Assembly: GCA_030425645.1 (NCBI GenBank)
Contig: JAUHZK010000007.1
Location: 1 to 64,000, forward strand
Direction of reading: 5' to 3'
Source of the DNA: Gammaproteobacteria bacterium
Lineage (GTDB): Bacteria; Pseudomonadota; Gammaproteobacteria; JAPPPA01
Length of the DNA: 64,000 nt
Shown: in pieces, positions 9,472 to 16,855 of the stretch
How positions within the stretch are numbered: the stretch's first letter is position 1
How the letters are laid out: each line of letters opens with the position of its first letter
Made by a program: the position numbers and the translations under genes
The notes under the pieces: model-generated
Told to the model about the DNA's origin: nothing
The model's input: the letters and a program-made list of their open reading frames with translations, nothing else
Databases searched by the model: none

Positions 9472-10890
9472 TTAGATGACACCAGTGTCCCCCTCTTCCC
9501 ATTGTTTTTTCTTACGATAAATAGTTGAAGCACTGACCCCTAAATGTGCTGCGGCTACCGCGACATTCCCTCTGCAATGCGCTATCGCCCTTTCTATTAC
9601 CCGCTTTTCAACCTTCCACAAGGGAGCCAGCGGCTGCAAATCTTCATCGCCAGCAGCAGAGTTCTGAGCAACATCGATCAAGTGCGATGCTGGCTGGCCA
9701 GCGACCGAACCAATGTCATAACTAGCCAACGGCTCAGGCAGCATTGAAGCCTCTACTTGCTCACCATCCGCTAACAAAACGGTGTTATGAATCACATTCC
9801 CCAATTGGCGGACATTTCCTGGCCAAGGGTATGCCAAAAGCAGCTGCTCCACCTCCGCAGAGAACCCAGTAAATTGTTTGTTTTCCTCCTCGCAATACTG
9901 ATACAACATATGTAACGCAATGCGTAACACATCATCATCTCGCTCCCGCAGCGGCGGCAAACAAACGGGAATTACATTCAGCCGGTAATAAAGGTCTTCT
10001 CTAAACGTACCGCTGGCAATTAGCTCAAGCGGATTACGGTTAGTAGCACAAACAAACCTGACGTTAACTTGCTTTGCCTTGTTACTACCAACACGCTGAA
10101 CCTGGCCACTTTGAATAAAACGCAGTAGCTTTACTTGTTGATCAAGGTCCATTTCCCCAATTTCGTCTAGAAACAGTGTGCCGCCGTCAGCTTGCTCGGC
10201 GGCGCCAACGCGATCCGAGGTGGCACCACTAAAGGCGCCTTTCACATGACCAAATACTTCGCTCTCAAATAAGTCACGTGGAATAGCCCCACAATTCACT
10301 GCAATAAACGGCCCTTCAGATCGATCGCTACGCTCATGGATAGCCTGAGCACACAACTCTTTGCCGGTACCACTTTCTCCAGTCACAAATACGGCTGCAC
10401 GACTTTTAGCCGCGTTATCAATAATTCTGTATACAACCTGCATAGGCAGCGAACTACCCACAAAACCAGCGTAGCCATCACGTTGAATTTGCTCTTTCAG
10501 GACCTTGAGCTCCTGAGACATGCGGTGGTTACGCATTAGATTGTCTAAGGTGGTTTTTAAACGTTCCTGACTGAAAGGCTTTTCAATAAAGTCACCGGCA
10601 CCTAACCGCATTGACTTCACAGCCGCTTCAACCGAACTGTGACCTGTTATCACTACGACTTGCGTATCAACTTTCGCCGCCGTAAGCCGTTGCAAAATTT
10701 CATAACCGTGTAAATCGGGCAACTCCAGATCTAACAAGAGCACATCTGGAGACGTCTCTATGACCGCAGACAAACCTAAGTTGCCTGACTCAAACAATGA
10801 CACTTCGTAGCCTATCTGCCTCAGCATTTCGCTATATAAGGCGCCGATCGGCGAATTATCCTCAATCACTATCGCTTGTAATGCACTCAT
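9472..10890 (-). CDS. LuxO-like sigma-54-dependent response regulator
   Basis: A 472-residue NtrC-family activator. The receiver at about 3-118 has Asp54 (LLLDLELPD) and Lys104. The AAA+ domain has Walker A GESGTGKE near 171, the sigma-54 contact loop GAFSGA near 218 (consensus GAFTGA), and Walker B GGTLFLDEIGEMD. A Fis-type helix-turn-helix ends the protein (VAAAHLGVSASTIYRKK). From memory its central domain resembles Vibrio LuxO closely (GSS-MQ-VYR-ID-A, DLD-Q-KLLRFIQ-G--Q-VGS, VRFVCATNR). ATG 10890 follows GGATGGGG; a TTG five codons upstream is less likely. It leads a minus-strand operon with a sigma-54 promoter and LuxO-type operator upstream. Confidence 0.88.
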   Translation of the reverse strand: MSALQAIVIEDNSPIGALYSEMLRQIGYEVSLFESGNLGLSAVIETSPDVLLLDLELPDLHGYEILQRLTAAKVDTQVVVITGHSSVEAAVKSMRLGAGDFIEKPFSQERLKTTLDNLMRNHRMSQELKVLKEQIQRDGYAGFVGSSLPMQVVYRIIDNAAKSRAAVFVTGESGTGKELCAQAIHERSDRSEGPFIAVNCGAIPRDLFESEVFGHVKGAFSGATSDRVGAAEQADGGTLFLDEIGEMDLDQQVKLLRFIQSGQVQRVGSNKAKQVNVRFVCATNRNPLELIASGTFREDLYYRLNVIPVCLPPLRERDDDVLRIALHMLYQYCEEENKQFTGFSAEVEQLLLAYPWPGNVRQLGNVIHNTVLLADGEQVEASMLPEPLASYDIGSVAGQPASHLIDVAQNSAAGDEDLQPLAPLWKVEKRVIERAIAHCRGNVAVAAAHLGVSASTIYRKKKQWEEGDTGVI

Positions 10891-10939
10891 GGGATCCCCA
10901 TCCAATTTGCAAAGTTAACCGTATGAACAATACACCAAC

Positions 10940-10954
10940 GCAAATTGCGTACCA
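10940..10954 (-). promoter_or_regulatory. Predicted sigma-54 (-24/-12) promoter of the LuxO-like operon
   Basis: Read on the minus strand the site is TGGTACGCAATTTGC, which fits the sigma-54 consensus TGGYACR-N4-TTGC with correct GG-to-GC spacing. It predicts a start of transcription near 10928, giving a leader of about 38 nt before ATG 10890. The downstream gene is itself a sigma-54 activator, so autoactivation is plausible. Confidence 0.75.
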
Positions 10955-11005
10955 ATTTGCGACACCATAAAAATCAACAAGTTAGGAAAAGACGCAGCCG
11001 TAAGT

Positions 11006-11040
11006 CGCAATACGAGTTGCATTTTGCAACTCATATTGCG
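11006..11040. promoter_or_regulatory. 35-bp dyad containing a LuxO-type operator (TTGCATTTTGCAA)
   Basis: The core TTGCATTTTGCAA at 11017-11029 exactly fits TTGCA-W3-TGCAA, the site bound by LuxO upstream of the qrr sRNA genes in Vibrio. It sits in a larger inverted repeat, arms CGCAATA-x-GAGTTGCA and TGCAACTC-x-TATTGCG around TTT, with 16 of 17 pairs matching. Its centre is about 95 bp upstream of the predicted start site, a normal distance for a sigma-54 enhancer. Confidence 0.75.
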
Positions 11041-11069
11041 AATTCAATAGACGAGCTGTCTATCTGCCG

Positions 11070-11885
11070 CTAAGTATCTTTCTTAGCGGTTTTGGCTGGC
11101 CATAGCGGCCAAGCAATCAGCTCTCCGGTGCTGGCGTCGGGCAAATTCTCAACGCCGTAACCAGCGGGGTAACCGCGTGTAATACGGGCGGTACCAAACA
11201 GCACATCCCAAAAGAACAGCAGATTGCCGTAGTTGCCTTTGTAATGCGTATTAGGATCACTGGCGTGCAAACCGTGGTGAGCGGAATGGGTTGAGGGTGT
11301 CGAAATAACCCGTTCCAAAACCCACATCACAGGTCGCAGGGCTTTTATTTGGTAGAGCTTTTCATCCCAATGGACATCGCTGTGAGCACCGGTAATAACG
11401 GTCATTTTTACCGCAAGGTAATAGGCATAAACTTCACCCAGTCCTAAGTAAATCAAGATGCCGACAAACCAAAGGCTAGGCATAAAGAAGTAATACCAAA
11501 GGTTGTTGCGGTAAACCACGCGAATACTTAAATAGCTGACATCGTGGTGAGCGCGGTGCAGACGGTATAAAGGCGCAAAGCTATGCGAGAAACGATGCCA
11601 CCAATACTGCATCATGTCGTCTAACACCAACAGCAGCAGAATCTGTAGCGGCAGGCCGATATTAATTAAGGCGTCAGCATAATCTGGCGCCACCGTACTG
11701 CTCAGTTGGTAGCCCAAAAACAGTACCAGTGGCTGAGTAACTAGCAACAGCGTAAAGCCGGTCACTACTTCAATAATGCCGTCGCGCGAGGTTTGGCCGC
11801 GTTTATTCCAAAAGCCAGTCTTGGCAAACTCAAACAAACCAAAAACAATAAAAACGCTAATGATGTAATACATCTCTGGTTTCAT
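11070..11885 (-). CDS. Sterol desaturase/fatty acid hydroxylase family membrane protein
   Basis: A 271-residue integral membrane di-iron enzyme with about four to five hydrophobic segments. The three histidine boxes are present: HRFSH near residue 97, HRAHH near 109 and HSAHHGLH near 200. Family members hydroxylate or desaturate sterols, fatty acids, carotenoids or alkylglycerols; the substrate cannot be read here. ATG 11885 follows GGAGTG. It stands alone on the minus strand, divergent from the ABC operon and upstream of the LuxO-like operon, separated from that by the operator region. A second family member lies at 21358. Confidence 0.85.
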   Translation of the reverse strand: MKPEMYYIISVFIVFGLFEFAKTGFWNKRGQTSRDGIIEVVTGFTLLLVTQPLVLFLGYQLSSTVAPDYADALINIGLPLQILLLLVLDDMMQYWWHRFSHSFAPLYRLHRAHHDVSYLSIRVVYRNNLWYYFFMPSLWFVGILIYLGLGEVYAYYLAVKMTVITGAHSDVHWDEKLYQIKALRPVMWVLERVISTPSTHSAHHGLHASDPNTHYKGNYGNLLFFWDVLFGTARITRGYPAGYGVENLPDASTGELIAWPLWPAKTAKKDT

Positions 11886-12052
11886 AATTACACTCCAAGA
11901 ACAGCGCGGTATTTGTTAATTTACAGACAGCATAGTCAAAACACTAATCGCGAGAATTGGCCAAGGCCGTTGTCACTAATGTCAACGGACTCGCTACTGC
12001 CAACCGATTAAACAACCTTTCTCATTACACCTAAGAGTGCCTAGGCAATTCG

Positions 12053-12697
12053 ATGTTAGCCACACGCAGCGTCACTTTTTCACATTCTCAGCAACGTTTT
12101 CAGTTTCCCGACATTGACCTCGAGAAAGGCCAAAGTTGTGCCTTAGTGGGCCCATCCGGCAGCGGCAAAACAACCTTGCTGCACCTGATCGCCGGTCTCC
12201 TGACTCCGCTCAGCGGTGACATTCAAATCGTGGGAGTAGACATTGCCCGCCTTTCGCCAGCACAACGAGACCAGTTTAGAGGCCAGCAGATGGGCATTGT
12301 CTTGCAACGCCTACACCTTATGTCAGCACTCACGGTGTCCCAAAACCTGCACCTTGCAGCAAAATTAGCCCGCTGCCCCATCCCTGCTGGCCGCATTCAG
12401 CAATTGCTGCAAGAACTGGATATCGCCGACAAAGCCGACGCTAAGCCGGCCTCGCTTAGCGTCGGTCAGGCGCAGCGTGTTGCCATTGCGCGCGCGGTTA
12501 TTCATCAACCCAAACTATTGCTAGCTGACGAACCCACTTCAAGCCTTGACGACACCAACGCGCGGCGGGTTCTAACCATTCTCAAAGATCAAGCAGAGCG
12601 TTGTGGCGCAGCGCTGCTGGTGATCACACATGACGCGCGGGTAAAAGGACAGCTTGATCGCAGCTTAACCATTTCAGCGCCAGAGGCTTGCGCATGA
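12053..12697 (+). CDS. ABC transporter ATP-binding protein, LolD/MacB type (ZrmB-like)
   Basis: A 214-residue nucleotide-binding subunit with Walker A GPSGSGKTT near residue 34, Q-loop VLQRLHLMS, signature LSVGQAQRVAIARA and Walker B LLLADEPTSSLD. It resembles the ATPases paired with FtsX-like permeases (LolD, MacB). Gene order, ATPase then FtsX permease with ATGA overlap then DUF3299 lipoprotein, matches the zinc-responsive zrmABCD operon of Pseudomonas and the zrg genes of Vibrio, apart from the missing first gene (DUF2796). I see no Zur-like palindrome in the 167 bp upstream, so zinc control is not supported by the DNA. Confidence 0.88.
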   Translation: MLATRSVTFSHSQQRFQFPDIDLEKGQSCALVGPSGSGKTTLLHLIAGLLTPLSGDIQIVGVDIARLSPAQRDQFRGQQMGIVLQRLHLMSALTVSQNLHLAAKLARCPIPAGRIQQLLQELDIADKADAKPASLSVGQAQRVAIARAVIHQPKLLLADEPTSSLDDTNARRVLTILKDQAERCGAALLVITHDARVKGQLDRSLTISAPEACA

Positions 12698-13923
12698 GAC
12701 TTTCACAACTAGCGTTTGCCAACCTCACTAACAAACCGCTTAGCAGCACACTAAATGTGCTGTTACTAACTCTGGCAACAGCCTCAATCGTCATGCTGCT
12801 GTTACTCGGCAAACAGCTGACCGGCAGCCTAGAACGCGACGCAAAAGGTATCGACCTAGTATTAGGTGCCAAAGGCAGCCCCGTACAACTAGTGCTGTCT
12901 TCGGTTTATCACGCCGATATCCCTACCGGCAACATCGCCTTGGCCGAGGCCGAAGCTTGGTCCAATCACCATCAAGTCAAAGCCGCCGTGCCGTTAGCAC
13001 TGGGAGACAGTTTCAAGGGCGCACGCATTGTCGGTACTGAACCACAATATATGGATTGGTACCAAGCCAGGCTCGCAGCAGGCCAAAAATGGCAAGCTCC
13101 ACTTGAAGTAGTAGTTGGTAGCCACGCTGCGCAGCAAGCCGGGCTAACAGTAGGCGCCAGATTTACTAGCGCACATGGGCTGAGCCCGCTAGCCAAGATA
13201 CATGATCAACATCAATACACCGTAGTTGGCTTACTAGCGCCCACAGGTAGCGTTATTGATCGGCTTATTCTGACTGCCGTCGAAAGTGTTTGGATAGCCC
13301 ACGGGCAACACGAAGAACACGAAGAACACGAAGAACACGAAGAACACGAAGAACACGAAGAACATAAACATGATGCCCGTGAAATTACGGCCATGTTAAT
13401 TAAATATAAAAGCCCGCTAGCGGCGGTCACTTTGCCGCGCACCATCAACGCCCAATCAAAACTACAAGCCGCAGCGCCGGCCTTTGAATTAGCCCGCCTA
13501 TTGCAGCTAATTGGGCTGGGCTTAGATGGCCTGATGGGCCTTGCCATCATCTTAATGATTACCGCTGGATTCAGTTTATTTGGCGCGCTTTATGCTGCCC
13601 TCAACGAACGCCGCGCGGAGCTCGCGCTGATGCGTTGCTTAGGTGCGACCCGTGCTGAGGTCATGCTGGTTTTACTATTTGAGGGCTTGCTGCTGAGTAT
13701 TACCGGTGCCGTATTGGGCCTCGGCGCAGGCCATGTAACGGTTGAGCTGCTAGCGAGTTATTTACCAGCCGCAAACGGCATTAGCATCAGTGGTTGGATC
13801 TGGCTGGCAGAAGAATGGATTTTACTCGCCGGTTTAGCACTACTGGGAATCGTCAGCGCCGCTTTGCCAGCTTGGCAGGCATACCGCAGCGATGTATCAA
13901 GCATCCTCAGCCAAACACAATAA
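12694..13923 (+). CDS. FtsX-like ABC permease with a His-Glu-Glu repeat loop (ZrmC-like)
   Basis: A 409-residue permease: one N-terminal membrane helix (residues about 18-38), a large periplasmic MacB-PCD-type domain, and a C-terminal FtsX block of three helices (LDGLMGLAIILMITAGFSLFGALY; AEVMLVLLFEGLLLSITGAVLGLG; EEWILLAGLALLGIVSA). The periplasmic loop holds six HEE units followed by HKHD (residues about 206-227), a likely metal-binding strip. ATG 12694 overlaps the ATPase stop; an in-frame TTG two codons upstream is less likely. MacB-like pairs act as mechanotransmitters rather than classical importers, so the system may service the envelope or a metallophore. Confidence 0.87.
   Translation: MRLSQLAFANLTNKPLSSTLNVLLLTLATASIVMLLLLGKQLTGSLERDAKGIDLVLGAKGSPVQLVLSSVYHADIPTGNIALAEAEAWSNHHQVKAAVPLALGDSFKGARIVGTEPQYMDWYQARLAAGQKWQAPLEVVVGSHAAQQAGLTVGARFTSAHGLSPLAKIHDQHQYTVVGLLAPTGSVIDRLILTAVESVWIAHGQHEEHEEHEEHEEHEEHEEHKHDAREITAMLIKYKSPLAAVTLPRTINAQSKLQAAAPAFELARLLQLIGLGLDGLMGLAIILMITAGFSLFGALYAALNERRAELALMRCLGATRAEVMLVLLFEGLLLSITGAVLGLGAGHVTVELLASYLPAANGISISGWIWLAEEWILLAGLALLGIVSAALPAWQAYRSDVSSILSQTQ
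13309..13365 (+). repeat. 9-bp tandem repeat cacgaagaa inside the permease gene
   Basis: Six consecutive copies of CACGAAGAA run from 13309 to 13362, followed by CAT. They encode His-Glu-Glu units. Copies are identical in DNA as well as protein, which suggests recent slippage expansion; change by whole units keeps the frame. The antisense frame reads as Cys-Ser-Ser repeats and is not a gene. Confidence 0.95.
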
Positions 13924-13943
13924 TCACCTCATTTCCCAACGCT

Positions 13944-14888
13944 ATGCCACATTCATTTTTCTCTAAGCTCGCCTACTGCGGCCTTGCACTAATGCTAAGT
14001 GCTTGCGGGCAGACAAAAGCCCCAGACAACGACAACGGCCTAAATGAACTGAGCCCCGAAGAATTACTACTCGAACCACCAGCCGAGCTGTTAGAGGCGG
14101 ACGAGTTCGACATACCGCCCACCGTCATCGCGCTTGCCGACCTCAAAGGCGACTTTGAGCTAGCTGTTTTTCGCGAAGACGCCTATTTAGACGAAAATGG
14201 CCGCTGGATTCTAGACTTAGTGGTCGGCTCGTTTGCGCTAATCCCGGTATACGCAGCGAATGAACAAGGCTCCAGCATTGTCGGCATGCCGCTTCAATAT
14301 CAGCACAGCCAAGGCCTAGCGGTCAGCGCTGGCCGCGACAGTAGTGGCAAAACCATTACCGACAGCCAAGGACAAGCGCTGCTAGCGTTTGATGTGAGCG
14401 GCGAACCGCGTGAAGAAACTATTGTGGTAACCGCGCAACAACAAACGCTTGAAATCGTCATTAACGTACTGAGTGCCGAAGTTAATAGTTATTCCGCACT
14501 AAACACGTTAGAAGGTGTTCTTCATTGGAAGGAGCTGATTAAAGCTGAGGTCACCCATGTTGCCGGCGGCGTCCAAGCTAGCTACCCCGCCGAACTCGCC
14601 GCGCACCATCAAACCGAAGTGCAGTTGGTGGGTTTTATGATGCCGCTAGACGCCACCGAGAAGCAAAACCATTTCATTCTGACCTCCTCGCCGCCCAGCT
14701 GTTTTTACCACATCCCTGGCGGCATCGCCGGTGGCGTTGAGGTAATGGCAAAAGAGCCTATCGCGGTTTCATGGGAGCCAATTCTGCTTAAAGGCATCTT
14801 AAAAATTTATCGACAAAACAAAGTCGGTGTCATCTATCAGCTATTAGATGCGGAGCAAGTAGACCTAGTGCTGCCAGACCCCAATTAG
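13944..14888 (+). CDS. DUF3299 lipoprotein of the Zrm-like ABC operon
   Basis: A 314-residue lipoprotein: signal MPHSFFSKLAYCGLALMLSACGQ with lipobox LSAC, then an acidic linker. The C-terminal part (about 225-310) has DUF3299 features: LHWKELIKAEV, VQLVGFMMPLD, FILTSSPPSCFYHIPGG, VEVMAKEPIAV. This family typically follows an ATPase/FtsX-permease pair, as here. It starts 20 bp after the permease stop; longer in-frame starts would lie inside the permease. It was predicted as an envelope partner of the transporter; its biochemical function is not established. Confidence 0.82.
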   Translation: MPHSFFSKLAYCGLALMLSACGQTKAPDNDNGLNELSPEELLLEPPAELLEADEFDIPPTVIALADLKGDFELAVFREDAYLDENGRWILDLVVGSFALIPVYAANEQGSSIVGMPLQYQHSQGLAVSAGRDSSGKTITDSQGQALLAFDVSGEPREETIVVTAQQQTLEIVINVLSAEVNSYSALNTLEGVLHWKELIKAEVTHVAGGVQASYPAELAAHHQTEVQLVGFMMPLDATEKQNHFILTSSPPSCFYHIPGGIAGGVEVMAKEPIAVSWEPILLKGILKIYRQNKVGVIYQLLDAEQVDLVLPDPN

Positions 14889-14911
14889 GGCAGGCGCCTT
14901 AACGCCTGCCC
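14888..14911. terminator. Hairpin between convergent lipoprotein and porin genes
   Basis: A perfect 9-bp stem GGGCAGGCG/CGCCTGCCC with a 6-nt loop begins at the last base of the DUF3299 stop codon. No good T-run follows on either strand, so it is a weak bidirectional terminator or an mRNA end stabiliser. Confidence 0.55.
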
Positions 14912-14923
14912 TATCTCAAGCTG

Positions 14924-16120
14924 CTAGAAAGAATAGCCAGCCCAAAGCCATAGCTTGTCGGTATCTACCTTGATATCGCCGGCTTGATAAGCTGCATATT
15001 TAATTCCAGCGGTGACCCCGCCTCCCAATGGGCGCACATACAAGGCGCCTAGCTCACTACCCAAATCATCAACACCGCTTGTCGCCTGTTCTGCTTCAAA
15101 GTCGTGATAAGCCAGCAGCCACTTGCCGCCGGCAAGCTTGCCCGACATGGTTAGGTAACTGTCCACCAAGCCCTCAGCGGGTGTCTGCAGAAACTGATCG
15201 GTCCAACCATTAAACTTGTGCAACGTCGCCAAAGGTGTTGCAAAGCCGGCCGCGCCATTGTCTGAACCCAATGTTTCAATACCCACACTGATTTTGATAG
15301 CACTAATGCTAGCGCCGGCCTCGACCGACCAGTAGTCAGTTTTATAGTGCGTAGCAGCTGTTTGCTGCCGCTGCTGGGCCAACTCAACGCGGTAATGCAT
15401 CGGTATATCGGCCACTTTACGCTTGCCCTGATAACGAGCACCAAAGGTATTTAAGTCGTTGCCGCTGACCTCCTGATGTAACAGATAAGCGTAGGCACTT
15501 AGCTGGCCATACTCGGTTTTATGTTTGGCATTCAGTAGCCAGTCTTTAGACTTAATGTCCTTCTCGTTGGCAAAAATACGGTTGCGCTTGCTGATATAAG
15601 CGGCGCTTAAGCTTAGCGACTTGGCCGCCTGATAGCGCAGGTTCACCGCGTCAAAGGTCTGACGATCTTGACGCCAACCCACATGCCCAATAAAGCGATG
15701 GCTGTCAGCCGTAATAACCTGCCTACCTAGCTTGCCGCTAAAGCGATCCGTTTTGTATTGAATATAGGCCTGATCCAATTCCGTAAATTCGGGATCAGCC
15801 ACTACCGAATATTGACTGCCACCGCCTACGGTGTCGTTATAGTCATCGACTAATGCGCTGTTGTTTTCCAGTTCCAGCAGGCCAGAAAAACCGTGGTAGC
15901 TATCACTGCTATAGGTTAAACGGCTACGCAACGTGACTGCGGTGGCGTCTCTGGCGGCATTATCTTGGTCAACGGTTTCCAGCCGAAGGCGGAAGTCGCC
16001 GCTGAGGTTATCCACTCCCTCTTCGGCAAAGCTGGGTTGAATCAGCACTGTAGCCATCACGGTACTGGCGGCGAGCATAGGTAAATTTTTCACTGCTTGC
16101 TTACTCCTAAGTTTAAGCAT
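14924..16120 (-). CDS. Outer membrane porin, alginate-export-like beta barrel
   Basis: A 398-residue barrel protein with a signal peptide ending near PSFAEEG, alternating polar/hydrophobic strands throughout, and a terminal aromatic strand ending LWAGYSF, the usual outer-membrane insertion signal. The region LSGDFRLRLETVDQDN ... LRSRLTYSSDSYHGFSGLLELENN and LGRQVITADSHRFIGHVGWRQDRQTFDAV is typical of alginate-export/OprB-like barrels. The gene lies downstream of an ANTAR regulator gene and is preceded by a dual-hairpin antiterminator, so it is probably induced by nitrogen or another nutrient cue. The transported substrate is unknown. Confidence 0.8.
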   Translation of the reverse strand: MLKLRSKQAVKNLPMLAASTVMATVLIQPSFAEEGVDNLSGDFRLRLETVDQDNAARDATAVTLRSRLTYSSDSYHGFSGLLELENNSALVDDYNDTVGGGSQYSVVADPEFTELDQAYIQYKTDRFSGKLGRQVITADSHRFIGHVGWRQDRQTFDAVNLRYQAAKSLSLSAAYISKRNRIFANEKDIKSKDWLLNAKHKTEYGQLSAYAYLLHQEVSGNDLNTFGARYQGKRKVADIPMHYRVELAQQRQQTAATHYKTDYWSVEAGASISAIKISVGIETLGSDNGAAGFATPLATLHKFNGWTDQFLQTPAEGLVDSYLTMSGKLAGGKWLLAYHDFEAEQATSGVDDLGSELGALYVRPLGGGVTAGIKYAAYQAGDIKVDTDKLWLWAGYSF

Positions 16121-16151
16121 GTTGTTGTTTTAATCCGTCCGGGCTTCAAAC

Positions 16152-16205
16152 AAAAAAGGCACCCAGTAAAGCCTCCGCCGCTGCAGAAACTCACTGGGCG
16201 CCTTT
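16152..16205 (-). terminator. Intrinsic terminator in the porin leader
   Basis: On the minus strand AAAGGCGCCCAGT pairs with ACTGGGTGCCTTT (13 bp with one G-U), followed at once by a T-run of six (16157-16152). It lies about 32 bp before the porin start and would stop transcription before the coding region. Its 5' arm overlaps the P2 hairpin of the ANTAR element. Confidence 0.8.
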
Positions 16206-16241
16206 GCCCGAATCAAAATGAATACGCGCGCCGTTGCGCGT
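16196..16241 (-). promoter_or_regulatory. ANTAR-responsive dual hexaloop antiterminator (P1 and P2)
   Basis: P1 (16241-16224, minus strand) is ACGCGC-AACGGC-GCGCGT: a 6-bp stem with a six-base loop. P2 (16209-16196) is GGGC-AAAGGC-GCCC: a 4-bp stem with a six-base loop. Both loops have A at position 1 and G at position 4, the pattern bound by ANTAR proteins. The linker is 14 nt, and P2 shares its 3' half with the terminator stem, so the two are mutually exclusive. Confidence 0.78.
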
Positions 16242-16258
16242 GGGTTAAGTTGCCCCGA

Positions 16259-16855
16259 TTACGAGGCGTGCAAAAGTTCAGAAACCTGAATAACGCTGGC
16301 CGCGACTTGCACTAATGGCTGCGCCCGGTTCATCGCCGCCTGACGCATAACGCGATAGGCCTCCTGCTCAGAAAGCTTTTTCTTCTCCATCAAAATGCCC
16401 TTGGCTCGCTCTACAAGTTTCCGTTCTCGGAGCTTGGTCTTAGCATTTTCTACATCGTTAATAAGCTGTTGGCGGGCCTGAAACCGCATGCTAGCCAACT
16501 CAGCCAATAAGGCCGCTCGTTGTTTTGAGCATTCGCCTAAAACATAAGTGCTGGCACCCGTTTCCACCGCTTGAGCCAACAACGCTGGCTGATGCTGTTG
16601 TACGCAAAGAATCACCGGGCAAGGTGAGTGAGCATCTAGCTCTTTTAGTTGCTGCACCGTCGACAGGCTCAATGCATCTAATACCAACACCAATAATGCT
16701 GGCGAGCTAGAACCCATTGCCACGCTAACATCTAGCTGGTTTTGGCTACTCACTTCGCAAACGTAACCAGCTTCACGTAAACCAAAGCGCAGGCTGTCTA
16801 TCAATGACTCTGCATCGCGACATACCAGCAACTGGGCAGATTGCGGAGAAGACAT
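16259..16855 (-). CDS. ANTAR-domain response regulator (NasT-like)
   Basis: A 198-residue protein with a degenerate receiver-like domain (about 7-125; LLVLVLDALSLSTVQQLKELD) and a C-terminal ANTAR domain (about 130-190) with AKTKLRERKLVERAKGILMEKKKLSEQEAYRVMRQAAMN, the three-helix RNA-binding module. NasT-type proteins bind paired hexaloop hairpins in leader RNAs and prevent termination, usually under control of the nitrate sensor NasS. No nasS is in this window. The gene is upstream of and codirectional with the porin; the intergenic leader carries a fitting hairpin pair. Confidence 0.87.
   Translation of the reverse strand: MSSPQSAQLLVCRDAESLIDSLRFGLREAGYVCEVSSQNQLDVSVAMGSSSPALLVLVLDALSLSTVQQLKELDAHSPCPVILCVQQHQPALLAQAVETGASTYVLGECSKQRAALLAELASMRFQARQQLINDVENAKTKLRERKLVERAKGILMEKKKLSEQEAYRVMRQAAMNRAQPLVQVAASVIQVSELLHAS

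Noticed and set aside
10891-10928. A qrr-like small RNA downstream of the LuxO operator
   Set aside because: The predicted transcript reaches the regulator start after only about 38 nt, and the conserved qrr core is not present.
11886-12052. Zur box upstream of the Zrm-like operon
   Set aside because: I looked for a TGTTATA-N-TATAACA-like palindrome and found none in the 167 bp.
13309-13365. Short tandem repeat considered as a CRISPR-like array
   Set aside because: Units are 9 bp, contiguous and in frame with a coding sequence; no spacers and no cas genes.
13212-13550. Open antisense frame with Cys-Ser-Ser repeats opposite the permease repeat
   Set aside because: It is the mirror of the CACGAAGAA repeat; no ribosome site and it lies fully within a well-supported permease gene.
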